From the NCBI GenBank assembly GCA_030840885.1, contig JAVEDQ010000116.1, forward strand, positions 1-5,420: a DNA stretch of 5,420 nucleotides, written 5' to 3'. This DNA comes from Frankiaceae bacterium. Lineage in GTDB: Bacteria; Actinomycetota; Actinomycetes; Frankiales; Frankiaceae. Numbering within the stretch: position 1 is the stretch's first letter; every line of letters starts with the position of its first letter. A program made the position numbers and the translations under genes. The notes below the pieces were generated by a model, which was not told the DNA's origin, made no database searches, and was given only the letters and a program-made list of their open reading frames with translations. This document shows positions 4,202 to 5,420 of the stretch, piece after piece.

Positions 4202-5371
4202 GTGGACCTATTCGAACATCAGGCGAAGGAGATCTTCGCCGCCTACGACGTACCGGTTCCGACCGGCCGCATCGCCACCACGCCGGAGGAAGCTCGGGCC
4301 ATCGCCGACGAGCTCACCGGCAAGGTCGTGGTCAAGGCCCAGGTCAAGGCAGGCGGCCGCGGCAAGGCCGGCGGCGTGAAGGTGGCCGGCGACGGCGCCG
4401 AGGCCGAACAGCATGCCAAGGCCATCCTCGGGATGGACATCAAGGGCCTCACGGTCCACAAGGTCCTCGTCGAGCAGGCCAGCGACATCGCCGAGGAGTA
4501 CTACGCCTCGTTCCTGCTCGACCGCTCGAACCGCACCTTCCTCGCCATGTGCTCCTCCGAAGGCGGCATGGAGATCGAGGAGATCGCCGTCAGCCGTCCC
4601 GAGATGCTGGCGCGCATCGCCATCGACCCGCTGGTCGGCGTGGACCGGGCGACCGCCCGCAGCATCGCCGAGCAGGGTCACCTGCCCGAGCAGGCGCTGG
4701 ACGGGGCGGCCGAGCTGCTCGAGAAGCTGTGGACCGTCTTCGTGAAGGAGGACGCCACGCTGGTCGAGGTGAACCCGCTGATCCTCACCGGCGACGGCAA
4801 GGTCGTCGCGCTCGACGGCAAGGTCACGCTCGACGACAACGCCGACTTCCGGCACGACAGCCACGCGGCGCTCGCCGACAAGGGCGCCGTCGACCCGCTC
4901 GAGCAGCTGGCCAAGGAAAAGGGCCTCAACTACGTCAAGCTCGAGGGCAACGTCGGCATCATCGGCAACGGCGCGGGCCTGGTCATGTCGACCCTGGACG
5001 TCGTCACCTACGCGGGCGAGGAGTTCGGCGGCGCGAAGCCGGCCAACTTCCTCGACATCGGCGGCGGCGCGTCGGCACAGGTCATGGCCGACGGTCTCTC
5101 GGTCATCCTCGGCGACCCGAGCGTGAAGTCGGTGTTCGTCAACATCTTCGGCGGCATCACGTCCTGCGACGCGGTGGCCAACGGCATCGTGCAGGCCCTC
5201 GCCATGCTCGAGGGCAGCGCCTCCAAGCCGCTGGTCGTGCGGCTGGACGGCAACAACGTCGAGGAGGGGCGCCGCATCCTGGCCGAGGCCGACCTGCCGG
5301 TCGTCCACCTCGAGGACACCATGGACGGGGCGGCCCGCCGGGCCGCCGAACTCGCGCAGAAGGCGGTCTGA
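4202..5371 (+). CDS. sucC: Succinyl-CoA synthetase (ADP-forming) beta subunit
   Basis: This 389-residue protein has the usual family length (about 388) and is complete. With SucD it interconverts succinyl-CoA + ADP (or GDP) + phosphate and succinate + ATP (or GTP) + CoA in the TCA cycle. The N-terminal ATP-grasp domain (about 1-235) starts [12 protein letters not shown] and carries the nucleotide-binding stretch [17 protein letters not shown] at 42-58, VEVNPL at 188-193 (Glu189, Asn191) and LDGK at 204-207 (Asp205) for metal. The C-terminal CoA-ligase domain (about 248-389) has GNGAGLVM at 255-262, DIGGGAS at 285-291 and VNIFGGI at 313-319, the last two shaping the phosphate and substrate site. 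[15 protein letters not shown] at 346-360 is also typical. All key residues are present. GTG is the start because upstream sequence lacks another candidate and the N-terminus matches the family. sucD begins 4 bp after the stop, so the two are co-transcribed. Confidence 0.97.
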   Translation: MDLFEHQAKEIFAAYDVPVPTGRIATTPEEARAIADELTGKVVVKAQVKAGGRGKAGGVKVAGDGAEAEQHAKAILGMDIKGLTVHKVLVEQASDIAEEYYASFLLDRSNRTFLAMCSSEGGMEIEEIAVSRPEMLARIAIDPLVGVDRATARSIAEQGHLPEQALDGAAELLEKLWTVFVKEDATLVEVNPLILTGDGKVVALDGKVTLDDNADFRHDSHAALADKGAVDPLEQLAKEKGLNYVKLEGNVGIIGNGAGLVMSTLDVVTYAGEEFGGAKPANFLDIGGGASAQVMADGLSVILGDPSVKSVFVNIFGGITSCDAVANGIVQALAMLEGSASKPLVVRLDGNNVEEGRRILAEADLPVVHLEDTMDGAARRAAELAQKAV

Positions 5372-5375
5372 CCCC

Positions 5376-5420
5376 GTGGCGATCTGGCTGACGGAAAACT
5401 CCAAGATCGTGGTCCAGGGG
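5376..5420 (+). CDS. sucD: Succinyl-CoA synthetase alpha subunit, N-terminal start only (3' cut by window edge)
   Basis: Fifteen codons from a GTG read MAIWLTENSKIVVQG, matching the start of SucD proteins (an Ile/Leu-rich strand, then K-V-I/V-x-Q-G leading into the CoA-binding Rossmann domain). The alpha subunit carries CoA binding and the phosphorylated active-site His, all beyond the window. Only 4 bp separate it from sucC, and AGAAGG inside the end of sucC (5358-5363) lies 12 nt before the start, which suggests translational coupling of the two subunits. Confidence 0.9.
   Translation, partial: MAIWLTENSKIVVQG

Noticed and set aside
4208..5404. Minus-strand 398-codon open frame opposite sucC
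   Set aside because: It has low-complexity Asp/Val/Leu/His composition and mirrors the codon pattern of sucC, so it is an antisense shadow.

Overview
The window is GC-rich DNA with few non-coding bases. It uses GTG starts, carries an IcmB-type small mutase subunit and an actinobacterial-type PcrA, and so points to an actinomycete. The order pcrA, M23 peptidase, carboxyltransferase, icmB-like, sucC, sucD resembles what I recall from Pseudonocardiales and, more loosely, Streptomyces. The genus cannot be fixed from this sequence.

Layout. Bases 1-791 (+) hold the 3' end of a UvrD/PcrA helicase. Bases 827-1534 (-) encode a secreted LytM/M23 peptidase that converges on it. Bases 1535-1983 contain no gene; they hold a candidate promoter, a possible structured leader for the peptidase, a cluster of GTCAC motifs and an 11-bp inverted repeat. 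Bases 1984-3414 (-) encode a carboxyltransferase that fuses AccD-like and AccA-like halves in one chain. A divergent control region (3415-3649) separates it from 3650-4072 (+), a stand-alone B12-binding protein very like IcmB. A hairpin follows that gene. A control region with a CRP/GlxR-like palindrome then leads into sucC (4202-5371, +) and the first 15 codons of sucD (5376 onward).

How the genes may work together. PcrA serves DNA repair and the peptidase serves the cell wall; neither is linked to the other genes by function. The last four genes could sit on one route: acyl-CoA carboxylation, B12-dependent carbon-skeleton rearrangement, then interconversion of succinyl-CoA and succinate. 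That link is inferred from gene order. No biotin carboxylase, biotin carrier or mutase large subunit lies in the window.

No mobile element, CRISPR array, tRNA or rRNA was seen. The genes belong to known families. The less-explained material is in the intergenic regions: two separate 16-bp-period tandem repeats, a hairpin-rich leader, and several operator-like palindromes.
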